Source: Mortierella sp. BCC40632 (lineage: Eukaryota > Mortierellomycota > Mortierellomycetes > Mortierellales > Mortierellaceae). Taken from it: 64,000 nucleotides of DNA. The stretch's first letter is position 1. Each line of letters begins with the position of its first letter. Below the pieces are notes generated by a model. It did no database searches. It saw nothing but the letters and a program-made list of their open reading frames with translations, and was not told the DNA's origin. Location: NCBI GenBank assembly GCA_011634665.1, contig WAEK01000025.1, forward strand, positions 1 to 64,000. The letters are read 5' to 3'. A program made the position numbers and the translations under genes. This document shows, piece after piece, positions 42,693-53,693 of this stretch.

Positions 42693-43402
42693 TGCCGCGT
42701 AGAGTCTAAGGACAGATGCTTCTAATCAATAACTACTCTTCTTTTCTATCATAGAAATACGGACCAAGTGAAGATGTACTGAAGACTTACAAAGGACAGG
42801 TACGGAAGACTACAGTAGGGACTGGGAGACAGCGACAACTATGAGGGGATCGCCTTCGACTCTAACTATTCTATGAATGCATAAAGGGAGGACGGAGATA
42901 GCTATCAATAAACGGGATCTTGAGGCATGAATCCAATGCGGATCAAACTGGGATGGGTCCGTAAAGTCCTCGCATGTTGATCAAAGGAATCTTGCAAGAA
43001 TGGCCACCGAAGGAGAGCCATTCAGGGAGCAGTCTTCGTCCGATCTTTTACTTTTCACCGAGTCTCATACTTACAGCTGGGATAGCACCGTTAATGGGAA
43101 ATGGCTCTTGAGTCCTGCCTTTTCTTTCAAAAGGAATCGAGGAGTCAATACTGCAGATCTGTTCAGGGTAGCTGGAGATGAGGACTGATTTAGTATGGGA
43201 GAGTGAAAAGATAATAGATCATGATCTTGATCGAGGTCTTGGGCTCGGTCAATACCTTGGGGACAGCGCGACAGGGACAGTTGCTAAAGCAAATGGACTT
43301 GAGGGACAGAGGAAAGAAAGCTGACTTTATTACAGGGGGGAGGGGAAGGCTACTTTTATATCCCTAGCCTGGAAGACTAGGGATCGTAAATGCTACACTG
43401 CA
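42693..43402 (-). mobile_element. 5' LTR of Q (710 bp)
   Basis: See the partner at 35699-36414. The inner edge (42692 and below) is followed on the element strand by CCACTTCGTTGGTGGAG, where the primer site should lie; no standard tRNA match was recognised. Confidence 0.92.
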
Positions 43403-44115
43403 CTTCTCCATCATCATGTTCGCCTTCCCACAATCATTTACCTCACTCCACCGCCTATGACTATACTCTCCCCTTGCCTACTCAACCTGAGACCGGATTG
43501 GACGATAACACCTACCCTGCATTCAGTTCATCCCCATCATCCTCAATCTCCGAACCCTGCTCTACCTCAGTTCTATCTAAAAGCAAGATTCGCCGCCTAC
43601 GTAAAAAAGGCATTGGAGTCTCTACTTTCACAGTGGAGAAGGTAAAGTCGACACTCCTTACATTTATTTGCAATGTTGACGGCCATCCAGCGCGGGTCCT
43701 CATCGACGGCGGAGCCCAAGGCAATGTAGTCAGCGAGTCTTTCATCAAAAACATTCAATCCCTACACTTGCATCTCCCCTATCCCTATCATCCTCCCAAA
43801 TGGCTCCCAATCTTTTGCAGCACTCAAATCCAACATCTCCCTACAACGACACCAATACTCCACAACTCTTACCCCTATCGTCTACCCTCTCCACAAATAT
43901 GACCTTATTCTTGGCAAGCCTTGGCTTGCTGAGATCAACCCACTCATCAACTGGCGGACAAACAATCTACGGTTCCAACACAACGGCCTCACCATCGATT
44001 GGGAATGCACTGGTTTCAAATCGTCATCTATCTCATCTCGCACTCGGGGACTTCTCCTCACTCACGTACATTTCTTCACTGAGGCAACAGACATCGGAAG
44101 CGAGATCTGCTTAAC
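43403..44115 (+). pseudogene. Chromovirus P protease region
   Basis: Contains ARVLIDGGAQGNVVSESF, a retropepsin active site with Asp-Gly-Gly in place of Asp-Ser-Gly, preceded by SKSKIRRLRKKGIGVSTFTV. The corresponding segment in fragment R begins just after the same site (NVISKRFL). The frame changes near 43790 and 43890. Confidence 0.72.
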
Positions 44116-44139
44116 CCTTATTCGGTCTCTCGATGAGGA

Positions 44140-44320
44140 TAGCACAGATCAAACAAATCACTCTTCTCCTCCCTCCTCCACTCCTTCATCCACTCCTTCC
44201 TCCACTCCTTCCTCTGCCCCCCCTCCTCCTCTCCTTCCTCTGCCCCTTCCTCCTCTCCCCTCTTCTCCTCCCTCCTCCCTCCTCCCCCAACCCCCCCTCC
44301 CTTACACCCCGACATCCACT
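44140..44320 (+). repeat. CCT-rich low-complexity tract in P
   Basis: Repeated CTCCTCC/CACTCCTTC words between protease and RT, encoding Pro/Ser/Leu-rich sequence in any frame. Fragment R has no such expansion at the matching place, so the tract grew within P. Confidence 0.7.
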
Positions 44321-44591
44321 CAATTGTTTTTGACGAATTCCCAGCGTTTTTTCCCCCCCCTACCCTCCCATCAGGCCCTTCCCCGACCGAGGTGATGCTA
44401 TGCGTATCGACACTGACCCAGCAGCAGACCCCCCCCCCCCTTCCGCCCCGTCATTCGACTATCTGTTGCTGAACTTGACGAGCTAAAGAAACAACTGGAC
44501 GACCTACTCTCCAAAAAAGTTCATCAAACCAAGCACGTCTCCATATGGTGCCCCTGTTTTATTCGTCAAGAAGGCTGATGGCACTCTCCGA

Positions 44592-45950
44592 ATGTGCGTC
44601 GATTATCGCGCTCTCAACAGTATCACAAGGAAGAATCGCCACCCGCTGCCCAGAATAGACGAGCTTATTGACAGATTCCGTGGCGCTCGCTACTTTACCA
44701 AGCTTGACCTCATTTCTGGTTACCACCAACAGCGCATCTATGGACCACACACGCACAAGACCGCTTTTCGCTGCAGATACGGTCATTTTGAGTTTAATGT
44801 GGTTCCATTTGGCCTCACAAATGCACCGGCTTCCTTTTCCAATATGATGCTGAAAGTACTCGATCCTGTTCTGGACAAGTGGGTTGTCGTCTACCTCGAC
44901 GATATCTTGATTTATTCAAAAACCAAGACCGAGCATCTCCGCCATATTCGAAGTGTCCTTGCCCTCCTCCGAAAACATGGACTGTACGCCAAGCTGAGCA
45001 AGTGCTCTTTTTTCATGAAAGAAGAAACGGAGTTTCTCGGCCATGTAATAACCAAAGATGGCGTTCACACCAATGCAGGGCTTGTTAAAGCGATCCGTGA
45101 ATGGCCACGACCGGAGAAACAACGCGACGTTCAGCAATTTCTTGGTCTTGCGCAATTTTATCACCAATATATCAAGAATTTTGCCGACATCGCACTTCCC
45201 CTCACCTCCCTCCTTGGCGAAAACCATCAGTTCGTATGGGATGAAAACAGCGAACAAGCATTCCTTAGCCTCAAATCTGCAATCAGCTCCGCTCCAGTCC
45301 TACGAATCTTTGACCCCGATCTGCCGTCCACAGTGGAGACTGATGCCTCTGGATTTGCCATAGGTGCTGTTCTTTTCCAAACAGACGCTGACGGATCATC
45401 CAGACCTGTCGCATTTACATCCCGCAAACTAAACCCAGCTGAACGGAACTACCCTACCCATGAACAGGAACTCCTGGCTGTTGTCCACGCCCTCAAAACA
45501 TGGCGCTTTTACTTAGACGGTTCACACTTTATTGTATATACCGATCACGATACGCTGAGACACTTTCCAACCCAGCCCAAACTGACAAGGCGCCAGGCGA
45601 GATGGATGGAACTCCTCCAAGAGTATGATTTCGAGTTCAAGTTCAAGCGGGGAATTGAGAACATCGTACCAGATGCTCTCTCTCGTCGTCCGGACCACCG
45701 CGAACCTGATAAACTTGAACCAGATCCTGTCCCTATGTCCATCAACTCTTTCAGCCTTCAGACGGATACAAGTCGGAGACAGCACGTTATAGAGGGGTAT
45801 GCTGATGACCCTGGTCTTGCTCCCGTCTATGAGAGGTGTCTTCAAGGCAACCACCACCACCACACTACTTTTTGCAGGACGGTCTATTGTATGTCGAGCG
45901 CAAGGGTGACCTATTACTCTGCGTCCCGAAGTCGTCCACTCTGCGTTTAA
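44592..45950 (+). pseudogene. Chromovirus P reverse transcriptase and RNase H
   Basis: A 452-codon open frame. RT: MCVDYRALNSITRKN, FGLTNAPASFSNMM, VVVYLDDILIYSK, EFLGHVITKDG. RNase H: STVETDASGFAIGAVLFQ, HEQELLAVVHALKTW, VYTDHDTLRHF and the ending IVPDALSRRP. The RT N-terminus (SPYGAPVLFVKKADG) lies just upstream across a shift near 44515. After about residue 415 the frame leaves the integrase linker. Confidence 0.93.
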
Positions 45951-47309
45951 TCCTACTCCACGAGGTTCATGATGCTGCAATATCAGGCCACTTCGGCTTT
46001 AACAAGACATACGCCACCTTACGGCGGTTTGCCTATTGGCCTAAGATGTCAAATGATGTCCGACGGTATGTCGAATCCTGCTCGAGCTGCCAACGTAACA
46101 AAGCAGTCCGCCGCCTTCCAGCTGGACTTCTTCAACCTTTAGCCATTCCAGAACAACGTTGGGACACAGTATCAATGGATTTCGTGGTAAAACTACCACA
46201 AACAGCACGCAAATTCGATGCAATCACTGTCTTCGTAGACAAATTGTCGAAACAGGTCCATTTTGCCCCTAGTCGGACTACAGATTCAGCAAAGGACGTT
46301 GCCAATTGTTTCTTTGCAAATGTCTTTTCGCCGCCATGGGTTGCCCTCCACGATTGTCTCCGACCGGGATAGCAAGTTCACTAGTTCCTTTTGGAAGCGC
46401 CTCCACGAGCGACTAGGAACGAAGCTTGCCATGTCCTCAGCATTTCATCCGCAGACAGATGGTCAATCCGAACGAGCCATTCAAACTCTTAAGTCAGTTC
46501 TTCGGAGTCTAGTGAACCACAAACAGGATGACTGGGACCTATACCTCCCTGCTGCAGAATTCGCATACAACAATGCCGTCAATTCATCCACAGGAGTCTC
46601 CCCATTTTTTTCTCAATCATGGATTCCATCCACGGGTTCCTGCTTCCCTCCTCGGGCCCCTGAAGAAGCTTGTCCCACAGACATGGACAAATTTGTTGCC
46701 TTGCAGAAGACCTCATTATCTCTGGCACAAGACAGCCTTCTCTCGGCTCAGAATCAGCAAATCAAGAATGCTGATGCTCACCGGAGGCCACACTCATTCA
46801 AAGTGGGGGACCAAGTCCTGCTCAGTACGGAAAACATCACAACTGCGTATGACTCTAGCCGACCAGCTGCATCACTACAGGCTCGATACTTTGGCCCGTT
46901 CACACTCCTCGAACAACGAAGCCCGGTCTCCTTCAAGGTCGAGCTACCCCCTACATTGAAAATACATGACGTATTTCATGTCGACCGTTTTAAACCGTTT
47001 GTTCCATCTCCAGAGTCGCTTGGCCGCCGGTCTTCACCTCCTCCAGAACCCGATATCATTGAGGGTAATGAGGAACATGAAGTAGAGGCTATCTTAGCGC
47101 ACAGGACGACACCCAAAACGAAAAAGACAAGTTTTCTTGTCAAATGGGTCGGGTACGATGCTGCTTCCGATGCCACCTGGGAGCCTCTCAAAAATCTTTC
47201 ACATTGTGAAGACACCCTTAGACAGTACTGTAAGGATCACGACCTGCTTCACTTAATGGGGGAAGGTGTCACAGTATCGACCATCAGCACCCACCCCTTT
47301 AACCTTTGA
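45836..47309 (+). pseudogene. Chromovirus P integrase with C-terminal chromodomain
   Basis: Two frames overlap at 46263-46372. Zinc finger SGHFGFNKTYATL and CSSCQRNK; catalytic Asp in TVSMDFVVKL and IVSDRDSKFTS; Glu in HPQTDGQSERAIQTL. At the C-terminus EVEAILAHR, FLVKWVGYDAASDATWEP and NLSHCEDTLRQY form a chromodomain (about 47080-47230). Chromodomains of chromoviruses bind histone marks and direct insertion to heterochromatin, which suits this transposon-only region. Confidence 0.93.
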
Positions 47310-47428
47310 GGTCATGTCCACTCCCACCCCTATAACTTAAAAGGTCCACCTCACTCACATGTATAAATAGTCCCTTCACCTACCACCAATAAAGATCATC
47401 TTTTCCTGCCACTCCCTTCTTTGTTAGA
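47267..47428 (+). mobile_element. 3' LTR of chromovirus P (162 bp)
   Basis: Identical by eye to 34118-34279. Preceded by a purine tract; followed directly by the truncated RT of fragment R. Confidence 0.9.
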
Positions 47429-48302
47429 CTCGTTGCTGATGGTATCCTGACAAGAGGTCAAGTTTCGAGAAGTACTTGGCACCTTTGAATCTGTCTATTA
47501 ATTCGTCAATCCGAGGCAGAGGGTGGCGGTTCTTTTTGGTGATTCTGTTGAGACCTCTGTAATCCACACACATCCTGTGAGTTCCTTCCTTTTTCCGAAC
47601 GAAGAGGACGGGAGCACTGTATGGTGATGTGCTAGGCTTAATGAATCCTTTTTTCAGAAGGTCATCCAACTGCTTTTTTAGTTCATCAAGTTCAGCGATT
47701 GAAAGTCGAATGACAGGTCGAACAGGTGGGTCGGCGGTCGGGTCAGTGTCAATACGCATTGCGTCTCCTCTGTCTGGGGGAAGTCCATCAGGGAGAGAGT
47801 CAGGGAATACATCCGGAAACTCTTCCATTACGATTTTCCTGATATCGGGGTCGGCATTTTCCATAGGGTTGATAGTAGGCTTGGTGTCTCCTTCTTTGAG
47901 TAGGGCAAGAAAGACTTCACTACCGGGTAGGGCTGTGAATGTGTTGAAATGCATATGACTAAGAAGGAGTCCGCCTGAGGTCGTTGATACTGAAGTTGGT
48001 TTGAAGCCGCGACATATCCAGTGAACTGTCTTTCCGTTGTGATCAAAGACCAGTTTGTTCGTTTGCCAGTTGATGTTTGGGTTGATGTCCGTGAGCCAGG
48101 GTTTACCGAGGATGATGTCGTATTTTTGGAGGTCATAAGCGATAGCGTCTACTGAGTCGTTATAGTTATCGCGTGCGAGTGTGATAGTTGCCGTGTGAGA
48201 TGTCGTGGAGGAGGAGCCGTTTGGGAGAAGGACAGGGATAAGAGTGCAGGACTTTACGGGGATCGAGTGTTGAGATAAAAACCGTTTGCTGATGACATTC
48301 AT
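47429..48302 (-). pseudogene. Fragment R protease C-terminus and RT start
   Basis: [19 protein letters not shown] and [19 protein letters not shown] form the second half of a retropepsin. [71 protein letters not shown] and [13 protein letters not shown] are the start of RT. Everything past the GYHQQ motif, including YLDD, is missing. Confidence 0.9.
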
Positions 48303-48319
48303 TTCTGCCCCTCCATCGA

Positions 48320-49327
48320 TTAAAATCTTTGCAGGGTGGTTGTTGACTCCGATGAAAGTAAGGAGTCGTTGTTGAGCTTTTTAGCAATGGTGTAGCTATG
48401 AAGGCCCAATCCTTTCTTTTTCTTCGGTTTGTTTGTTGACTTTGGCGATGGATCTAGCTGTATTTCAAGAGTAGGTGGGTCCAGGTCCACTTTGTCACTA
48501 GTACAAGCCTTTTCCTCAGTCGTTGACGACGTTGGCATTGGTTCATGGACGTATGTGTGGGCCTTGGTTGGGTCGTGAGTAATATTGTCATTATTTTTCT
48601 GAGGAGTGGACGAAGTAGAGTTGAATACTGTTTTATTTTTATTCGCTTGCGAACTTAACTCTGGTCTCGGAACACTCCCCTGGTCCAGGTGGACAGGAGA
48701 GGGGGTTTCAGCAACTAAGCCCTGGACTGATCTTAATTGCTGGGGTCTTTTCCCTGCTCGGGCTGCGAGGGAGAGGCCTCTTCGGATTCTATGTTGTTGA
48801 ACCGTTTTCCACTGCGGCATTCGTTCGCCATTTGCCCATCCTTGCGACAGCGGAAGCAAGCTCCTCGTTGGCGTAGTCGTTCGCGTTCTTGTGGGGATAA
48901 CTTGGGTGTTGCTGTGGGGCGAGAAGAGAATTGTCGACGGAAGGCGTTGAGTTCTGTTCTGAGGTTGTCAATCTCCATGGCCATTGGGTCTTTTGGGGTA
49001 TTGCTGGGGCCGGGAGATGAAGAGGGGACGTTATGTTTATCGTGAAGAAAGTAGCTGGAGGGGTAAAGGATATCATAAACAATTGTAGCCTCGGTGATCG
49101 CTTTTTCCAGGTTCTTGGGTTCACGGAGTCGGACTTGCTTTGATGTCTCTGGGTCAAGACCGCGAAGAAACCGGAATAAAGCAGCGTCTTTATCTACCGA
49201 TGGGATAAGGCGTAGGTATCGTCGGAACTCATTCGTATATTCGGCAACGCCTCTTTTTCCTTGTACAAGGCCTTCCAATTTCAATCGAGCAGCGTGGACA
49301 GCATCAGTGTCACGACAACCACCGCGT
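48320..49327 (-). pseudogene. Fragment R gag with a defective zinc knuckle
   Basis: The C-terminal capsid (LEGLVQGKRGVAEYTNEFRR, RLREPKNLEKAITEATIVYD) is followed by CFRCRKDGQMANEC, where the knuckle His is Gln. A second frame (48320-48859) carries the basic and Thr/Ser-rich linker to the protease. The first ~40 codons of the open frame above 49327 are LTR sequence, not gag. Confidence 0.85.
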
Positions 49328-49825
49328 TGTGCTGTAGCTCCTTGCTCCAAAGACACACGGGGGATGCTCAAAGGAGAGGAAGGCAAAGGGACGGTCATCT
49401 GGTCGAGGGCCAATGAATGAGAGTCATAGGACTGCTCAGGTGGGAACAACAGCCAGGAAGGAAGGAAGGAAAGAATGAAAAGGGGGGGACGAAACGAGAA
49501 GAATCTTACATCAAAAGCGCCATGCTACCAACGGGTCGCCAGGAGCTCTTCAATGGCATGAAACGAGCGGAAGGCAGCACAAAGCTAAATCAAGCTTCTA
49601 CAAAAGAAGGGGGAGGGGTGGACGCATCTTACTTTCAAAGTCAACAGGGAACAAAAACAAAAGGAAGAAACGACCTGGAGCAAACAAGAGCCTGCTCAAG
49701 TATTTATTCATCTACTATCTATTGAGGGGCATGCAGACCAGATGGCTCCGCAGCCCCAAGTTGTCCACCTCTTGGAAAGGGCTAAAATCGTAACTACTGC
49801 GACCAGTGTCAGTTACTACACGACA
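49328..49825 (+). mobile_element. Solo LTR, 498 bp, same family as 5643-6137
   Basis: Begins TGTGCTGTAGCTCC and ends TACACGACA. It interrupts the gag of fragment R. Left flank ACCGCGT, right flank CCGCACC: only CCGC is shared, so a duplication is not clean. Highly similar to the 495-bp copy throughout. Confidence 0.9.
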
Positions 49826-50184
49826 CCGCACCATCAATATTGCCTACTTTTTTATATTGAAAAGCACTGCTCGTTGATTACTAATATGGCGCTACTTCAG
49901 AGATGACATTTTGGCCAGTAAAGTAGCACTTATATCGCGTCAGAAATGGAAAATTTTTCTCACCGATATTAGTGAAATATTCCTTACAATGAGGTGATCA
50001 CACTGTGTTGCTGATATCTACACAGGGACAAGAGATAAAGACAAAAGGATTGTTGTATTTCAAAGCTGAGATACATGGCATTCAGATCTAAATAAACAAC
50101 TAGCAATGGTTACTTAAAGAAATTACGAGAGATTAGCAAAATAGAAAATAAATGAAAACATTGAAAGGATTTTTGCGGGCACTG
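49826..50184. mobile_element. Right end of a diverged Tc1-like element (no ORF)
   Basis: The end AAAACATTGAAAGGATTTTT plus GCGGGCACTG followed by TA resembles the right terminus of the Tc1-like copies (AAAACATTGAAACCATTTTG plus GCGCCAACTG, then TA). The left terminus is missing at the solo LTR. The interior has no transposase. Confidence 0.6.
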
Positions 50185-50379
50185 TATGAATGGACTGATT
50201 ATTTTGAAAATCATGATTTGATATCATACTGAGTAGATTCTCCTCCCAGATGAAACCAGAATGAAACCCAATGGCCAGGCAACCCTCGCTGTCAATTGCA
50301 ATAGCGCCGGGTCTTTGAACAAGGATAAATCGAAAAAGGGCTGAAATTCTAAAATTATGCGAACACTTTCGCTGACCAC
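50185..50379. other. No recognised gene
   Basis: A minus-strand frame reads FIWEENLLSMISNHDF and QRPGAIAIDSEGCLAIGFHS but matches nothing I recognise. It ends at a MITE. Confidence 0.3.
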
Positions 50380-50501
50380 CAGTGTTTCTGATCAAAGCTT
50401 TGAAAACTTGATATTTCTTAATAAAGTTTGATCAAACTCAAACTCAAACATCAAACTTTACTATGAAATTTCAAGCCGAAAGATTGATATCAGAAACACT
50501 G
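50380..50501. mobile_element. 122-bp hAT-like MITE with 8-bp target duplication
   Basis: Ends CAGTGTTTCTGATC and GATATCAGAAACACTG. Direct repeat CTGACCAC at 50372-50379 and 50502-50509. The interior is AT-rich with AAACTTGAT/ATCAAACTTT arms. Confidence 0.93.
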
Positions 50502-50570
50502 CTGACCACTTTAGTACACTCCCCTTGTCCAGAGAACAAGAGGAGGGGGCGTCGGCAATCAGGTCCTGGA

Positions 50571-51089
50571 CTAGTCCTGATCGCCGGAGACTTTTCCCGA
50601 CTCTGGGCAAGAGTCCTCGTTAACTGATAGGTTGTTGAATCTTGCGGGGCGGGTCGGTGGTTTCCCTTTTGAGCGCTCTCTCTGGAGGTGGCCCACCTCA
50701 CGGCATTTGAAGCATCCATTGTTGTCACGTAACCATTGTCGTTCGGAAGCTGTGAGGGGTTTGAGTCCTTCGTTGTTATTCTGTTGGCGACCCCGACCTT
50801 GATACTTTAAGCGGTTATTTTCCTTGCGAAGAGCGTTGATCTCCATTCTCAAGGAGTCAATTTCCATAGGAGTTGTCTGGGGTTGGGACTGGAGGTGATT
50901 GGCGATAACTGACGACTGTGTCGATACTGTGTTCTTGGTGGAGGTTTTCGAGTTATCTGGTCTGAAGTTGTAGATACGATCAAACTTCTCGGCGGCAATG
51001 AATAACTCGTAGATCGTGAGGTCTTTTGAGATCAATAGCGACTCGAGGATCTCTTGGAGGGCCCTGGGGCATCCGTCGATGAATGTCAA
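50571..51089 (-). pseudogene. Gypsy gag fragment T (nucleocapsid region)
   Basis: ALQEILESLLISKDLTIYEL (end of capsid), PMEIDSLRMEINALRKENNR (coiled coil), CFKCREVGHLQRERS: a zinc knuckle whose last Cys is Arg. Similar in layout to the gag of P and R (PMAMEIDNLRTELNAF) but clearly diverged. No pol is attached; the pol side ends at a MITE. Only about 170 residues remain. Confidence 0.8.
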
Positions 51090-51334
51090 GGACTGACACT
51101 GGGACCAAGGGCAGATAAGGGAAGTGGAGAGAGGAACAGGCAGGATGTCAGAGGGAATGGTTTTATTTCTGGATGCTGGTTACTGGTGGGGGAGAAGGGA
51201 ACTATATATACTAGATGATTGGGCTGTGTTGCAGTGAGTCATACTGACTAACTACTGCGGGTGGCTTCTGTGGTGGCGAGCAACAGTCAATCTCATTTGA
51301 CCATCGGGTCTTGGTGCGCGGTGGTTGTCGTGGC
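51090..51334. other. Leader or LTR-like remnant upstream of gag T
   Basis: No gene. It contains TATATATACTAG (about 51190-51201) and lies where the 5' part of element T should be. No TG...CA ends could be fixed, so this remains a suggestion. Confidence 0.3.
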
Positions 51335-51773
51335 TAGTGTTCTTCAACTCAACTCACCAACTCACCGACTCAACTCAACTTGTAACAAGGCAAGAGGAAT
51401 AAGGAAGGAGAAGAACAAGGACAGGGACTAGGACAAAGGCTAGGGACAAGAAGTGAGTTACTAACTGACGTTTATTGAGAAAGAAAGAGAGGAAATAAAT
51501 ACTAGAGAAGATATGTAGAAAAAGGGGTGAACCCTTTCCATGGAGCGCGGCAATGGGGGAAGAAAATTCGTGTCCGTCCGTACAGATCGAAACATTCCAG
51601 CAAGGACATTCTCAAAGAGACGCACCAAGGTAGCATACTCTTTGACACAACTCAACTCATGAGTTGAGTTGAGTTCGAACTTTCTCCCAACTCGTGTAAC
51701 ATGAGTTGAGTTGAGTCGAAGCTTTTTTCGACTCATGAACTCATGAGTTGGGTTGAGTTGAGTTGAGTTGGAG
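51335..51773. mobile_element. AACTC-repeat foldback element, split by a solo LTR
   Basis: Starts TAGTGTTCTTCAACTC. Both arms consist of CAACTCAACTC and GAGTTGAGTTG repeats with ACTCATGAACTCATGAG in the loop. A related element is at 54512-54695, ending GGGAAACACTA. A 267-bp solo LTR lies inside (51381-51647). The expected right terminus is not clean because the next foldback element abuts at 51774. Confidence 0.6.
51381..51647 (-). mobile_element. Solo LTR of the gypsy U family (267 bp)
   Basis: TGTAACAAGG...CTCTTTGACA, same length as and almost identical to 23089-23355. Flanked on both sides by CAACT, a 5-bp duplication, although the host is itself a CAACT repeat. No internal region. Confidence 0.93.
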
Positions 51774-51918
51774 TAGTGTTTCTCAAAAAAAGCCCGAGCC
51801 AAAAAAACTAGTCCCACACAATGTAAAATTTCTCGGTGAAAGCTCACCCGACTCGGCTCGAAAATTTACATTGTGTGGGACTGACTTTTTTGGCTCGGGC
51901 TTTTTTTGAGAAACACTA
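51774..51918. mobile_element. 145-bp foldback MITE, TAGTGTTTCTC ends
   Basis: Nearly perfect hairpin: TAGTGTTTCTC, AGCCCGAGCC, CCCACACAATGTAAA, then the complement in reverse order ending GAGAAACACTA. Related to 33967-34078. The flanks AGTTGGAG and TACAATGC are not a duplication. Confidence 0.85.
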
Positions 51919-53693
51919 TACAATGCGGAATGATTCCATCTAAAAAAATCATTGATCGAATTTTGGATGCACTTTATAACAGCAACGAGGTTTGAGAATA
52001 AACTGCCCTTTATTGTGAGGGAGAGAGGAGGTGTATTTATACTATTGCAGAGAGAAAGAGAGAGAGAGAGAGAGAGACCACCCCCACCGCTGTCATGTAG
52101 CAACTACGATATCGGAAGATAGTGAAATAAAAGACACCGAGCAAGCTTCCTTGCTCGGGGATGCCCCTTCTTTGTATTTCGTCTGCCTGCCGTCTTTGAA
52201 GAGTAAGTTACTCCCTCCCCTTGTTGATCGACCCTTACCCAACGACAGACATGCGACATCCACCCTAAGTCATATGGACTTTGCGCTGCCGACCGCTCGT
52301 TCCATGCCATCGAAGTGCTCCTGGCGACCCGTCTGCAACGCGACGTTTATCGACCTTCTCCCCTCCTTGGACCATTGCAAGAATACTTCAACGATCGTGG
52401 GATCAAGAAGCCAAGACTCGCACGAGGAGGATCAAGAGACATCCGCGTGGCTTCTTGCCATTGCTATCCCATCCTTTCTTTCCCTTTCTTTTTCTTTTTT
52501 TTCTTTCTTGATCGAGCTGTTTATTCCTCGTGTGGACAGCTACCAGTGCCAGCTTGATTGACTCGAACCCATTTGTGCCATCCCCATCCTTTCAGAATAG
52601 CATCTTGATCACTTTCTTCGGTCCTGTCCCATTGTTGTTCTTCTGGAAAATTCCTGTGAAAACGAGATATATCGACAAAAGGTTGGTCTTTGTCTTTGGA
52701 CTCTGGCACGACACCAACTCTTTTGTCTGAATCTCATTTTTTGCCTTATTCACACAGTGTAAATTTGCCTACTTTGGACTTAGCATAATTTTCCTCAGCC
52801 CGATCGGTTTTCTTCCCACTTTGGTTCTTGTTCTCCTGAGATTGCTCTAGGACATTGTCATTCCCATTTCTGTACGTATTCTCCCTTCGTCGTTATGAGA
52901 GTTGAAAGTAGATTTGTAGAAGATAGACTGACCGTAGACCCATTTGATCCTATTTCCCCAGCGGCCTGTTTGTGATTTCTACAGGGCACCGCCACCGCCA
53001 CACCATCACCGTCAAAATGTGAGGAGGTGCAAAAAGAAAATAAAAAGGAAGAGGAGAAGAGGAAACTGTAACAGTGGAGCGCAACAGAGAGTAGACAGCA
53101 CCTCCACCCACTCCCGTCCCCCTGTCATAAAATGACCTGTAATATACACTAAAAAAAAGCGGGAGGAGAGATTAGACAGCATCCCCCATCAAGATGTGTG
53201 CAATCGCAAGAAAAAGACAGGAGAGGAAAAGGGGAAAACTGTAGCAGAGCAGCGTGCAACAGAGAGAGTGAATAGACAGAGAGCGAGAAGGAGAAAGAAA
53301 GAAAGAAAGAAATAAAGAAAGAAAAAAAACAAAAACAAAAAAGAATGGCCTCTTTTCCCTTACCACTTGCCGATTGCGCCTTTGAGCATGCATGTGCCTG
53401 TGAGGGACAGAAAGACTGAGAGGAGTGGGAGGAGGTAATGAGAGAGGGGGACTGAATGAAATATTGGTTGAGTGAAGAGGTAGAGAGGAAGAAGAGGTAA
53501 TGGTTGAAGATGGAGTTGATTGAAGAAGGAGTGTCAAAGAGTATCCTTGTCTTCGACAACTCTTTGTATTCCAAGAACAAGGGTCTTGCCATGTTGGCAG
53601 AACATGCCTTCCCAGTTGGCCCGACTTGTCTGTAGGAGCAACTGGTTCGCGTTAGAATAGCCATAGTATTTATTTTCCTCTTTTCCACCTTCA
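51919..53693. other. Low-complexity region, no supported gene
   Basis: A transposon-end-like CTAAAAAAATCATTGATCGA (about 51940), a GA microsatellite (about 52047-52078), and two similar GA-rich stretches (about 53035-53130 and 53205-53290) with GGAAACTGTAACAGTGGAGC-like words. Open frames of 120-180 codons exist on both strands but are low-complexity or lack any domain. A frame near 52310-52480 (QRDVYRPSPLLGPLQEYF) is the least repetitive but unrecognised. Confidence 0.5.

Larger units (their letters stand above)
35699..43402 (-). mobile_element. Ty3/gypsy element Q, inserted in P
   Basis: LTRs of 716 bp (35699-36414) and 710 bp (42693-43402), TGCC...TGCA on the plus strand, flanked by CTTC (possibly ACTTC), a 4-5-bp target duplication. 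Gag, protease, RT, RNase H and integrase lie between on the minus strand. The LTRs differ by one or two substitutions and several homopolymer-length changes, so Q is very young. Removing Q rejoins the gag-pol of P. Confidence 0.94.
34118..47428 (+). mobile_element. Ty3/gypsy chromovirus P (interrupted by Q)
   Basis: Two identical 162-bp LTRs (34118-34279, 47267-47428) enclose gag, protease, RT, RNase H, integrase and a chromodomain. The primer site TGTTAGCAAAGG follows the 5' LTR, and a polypurine tract GGGGGAAGG abuts the 3' LTR. Element Q is inserted at 35699-43402, between the gag and protease regions. The two outer flanks share no clear target duplication (CGCTT versus CTCGT), so one side may have been rearranged. 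Confidence 0.92.
47429..49327 (-). mobile_element. Gypsy fragment R (gag, protease, RT start)
   Basis: Minus-strand remnant of an element closely related to P. It keeps gag, linker, protease and the first part of RT. The RT is cut at 47429 by the LTR of P and the gag is cut at 49327 by a solo LTR; both breaks lie exactly at LTR ends. Confidence 0.88.

Noticed and set aside
48733..49449. Full-length gag start at 49449 for fragment R
   Set aside because: Residues before 49327 are encoded by the solo LTR; the frame is open across the border by chance.
52031..52561. 176-codon frame as a host gene
   Set aside because: It starts in a GA microsatellite, ends in a T-rich run and shows no domain; competing frames overlap it.
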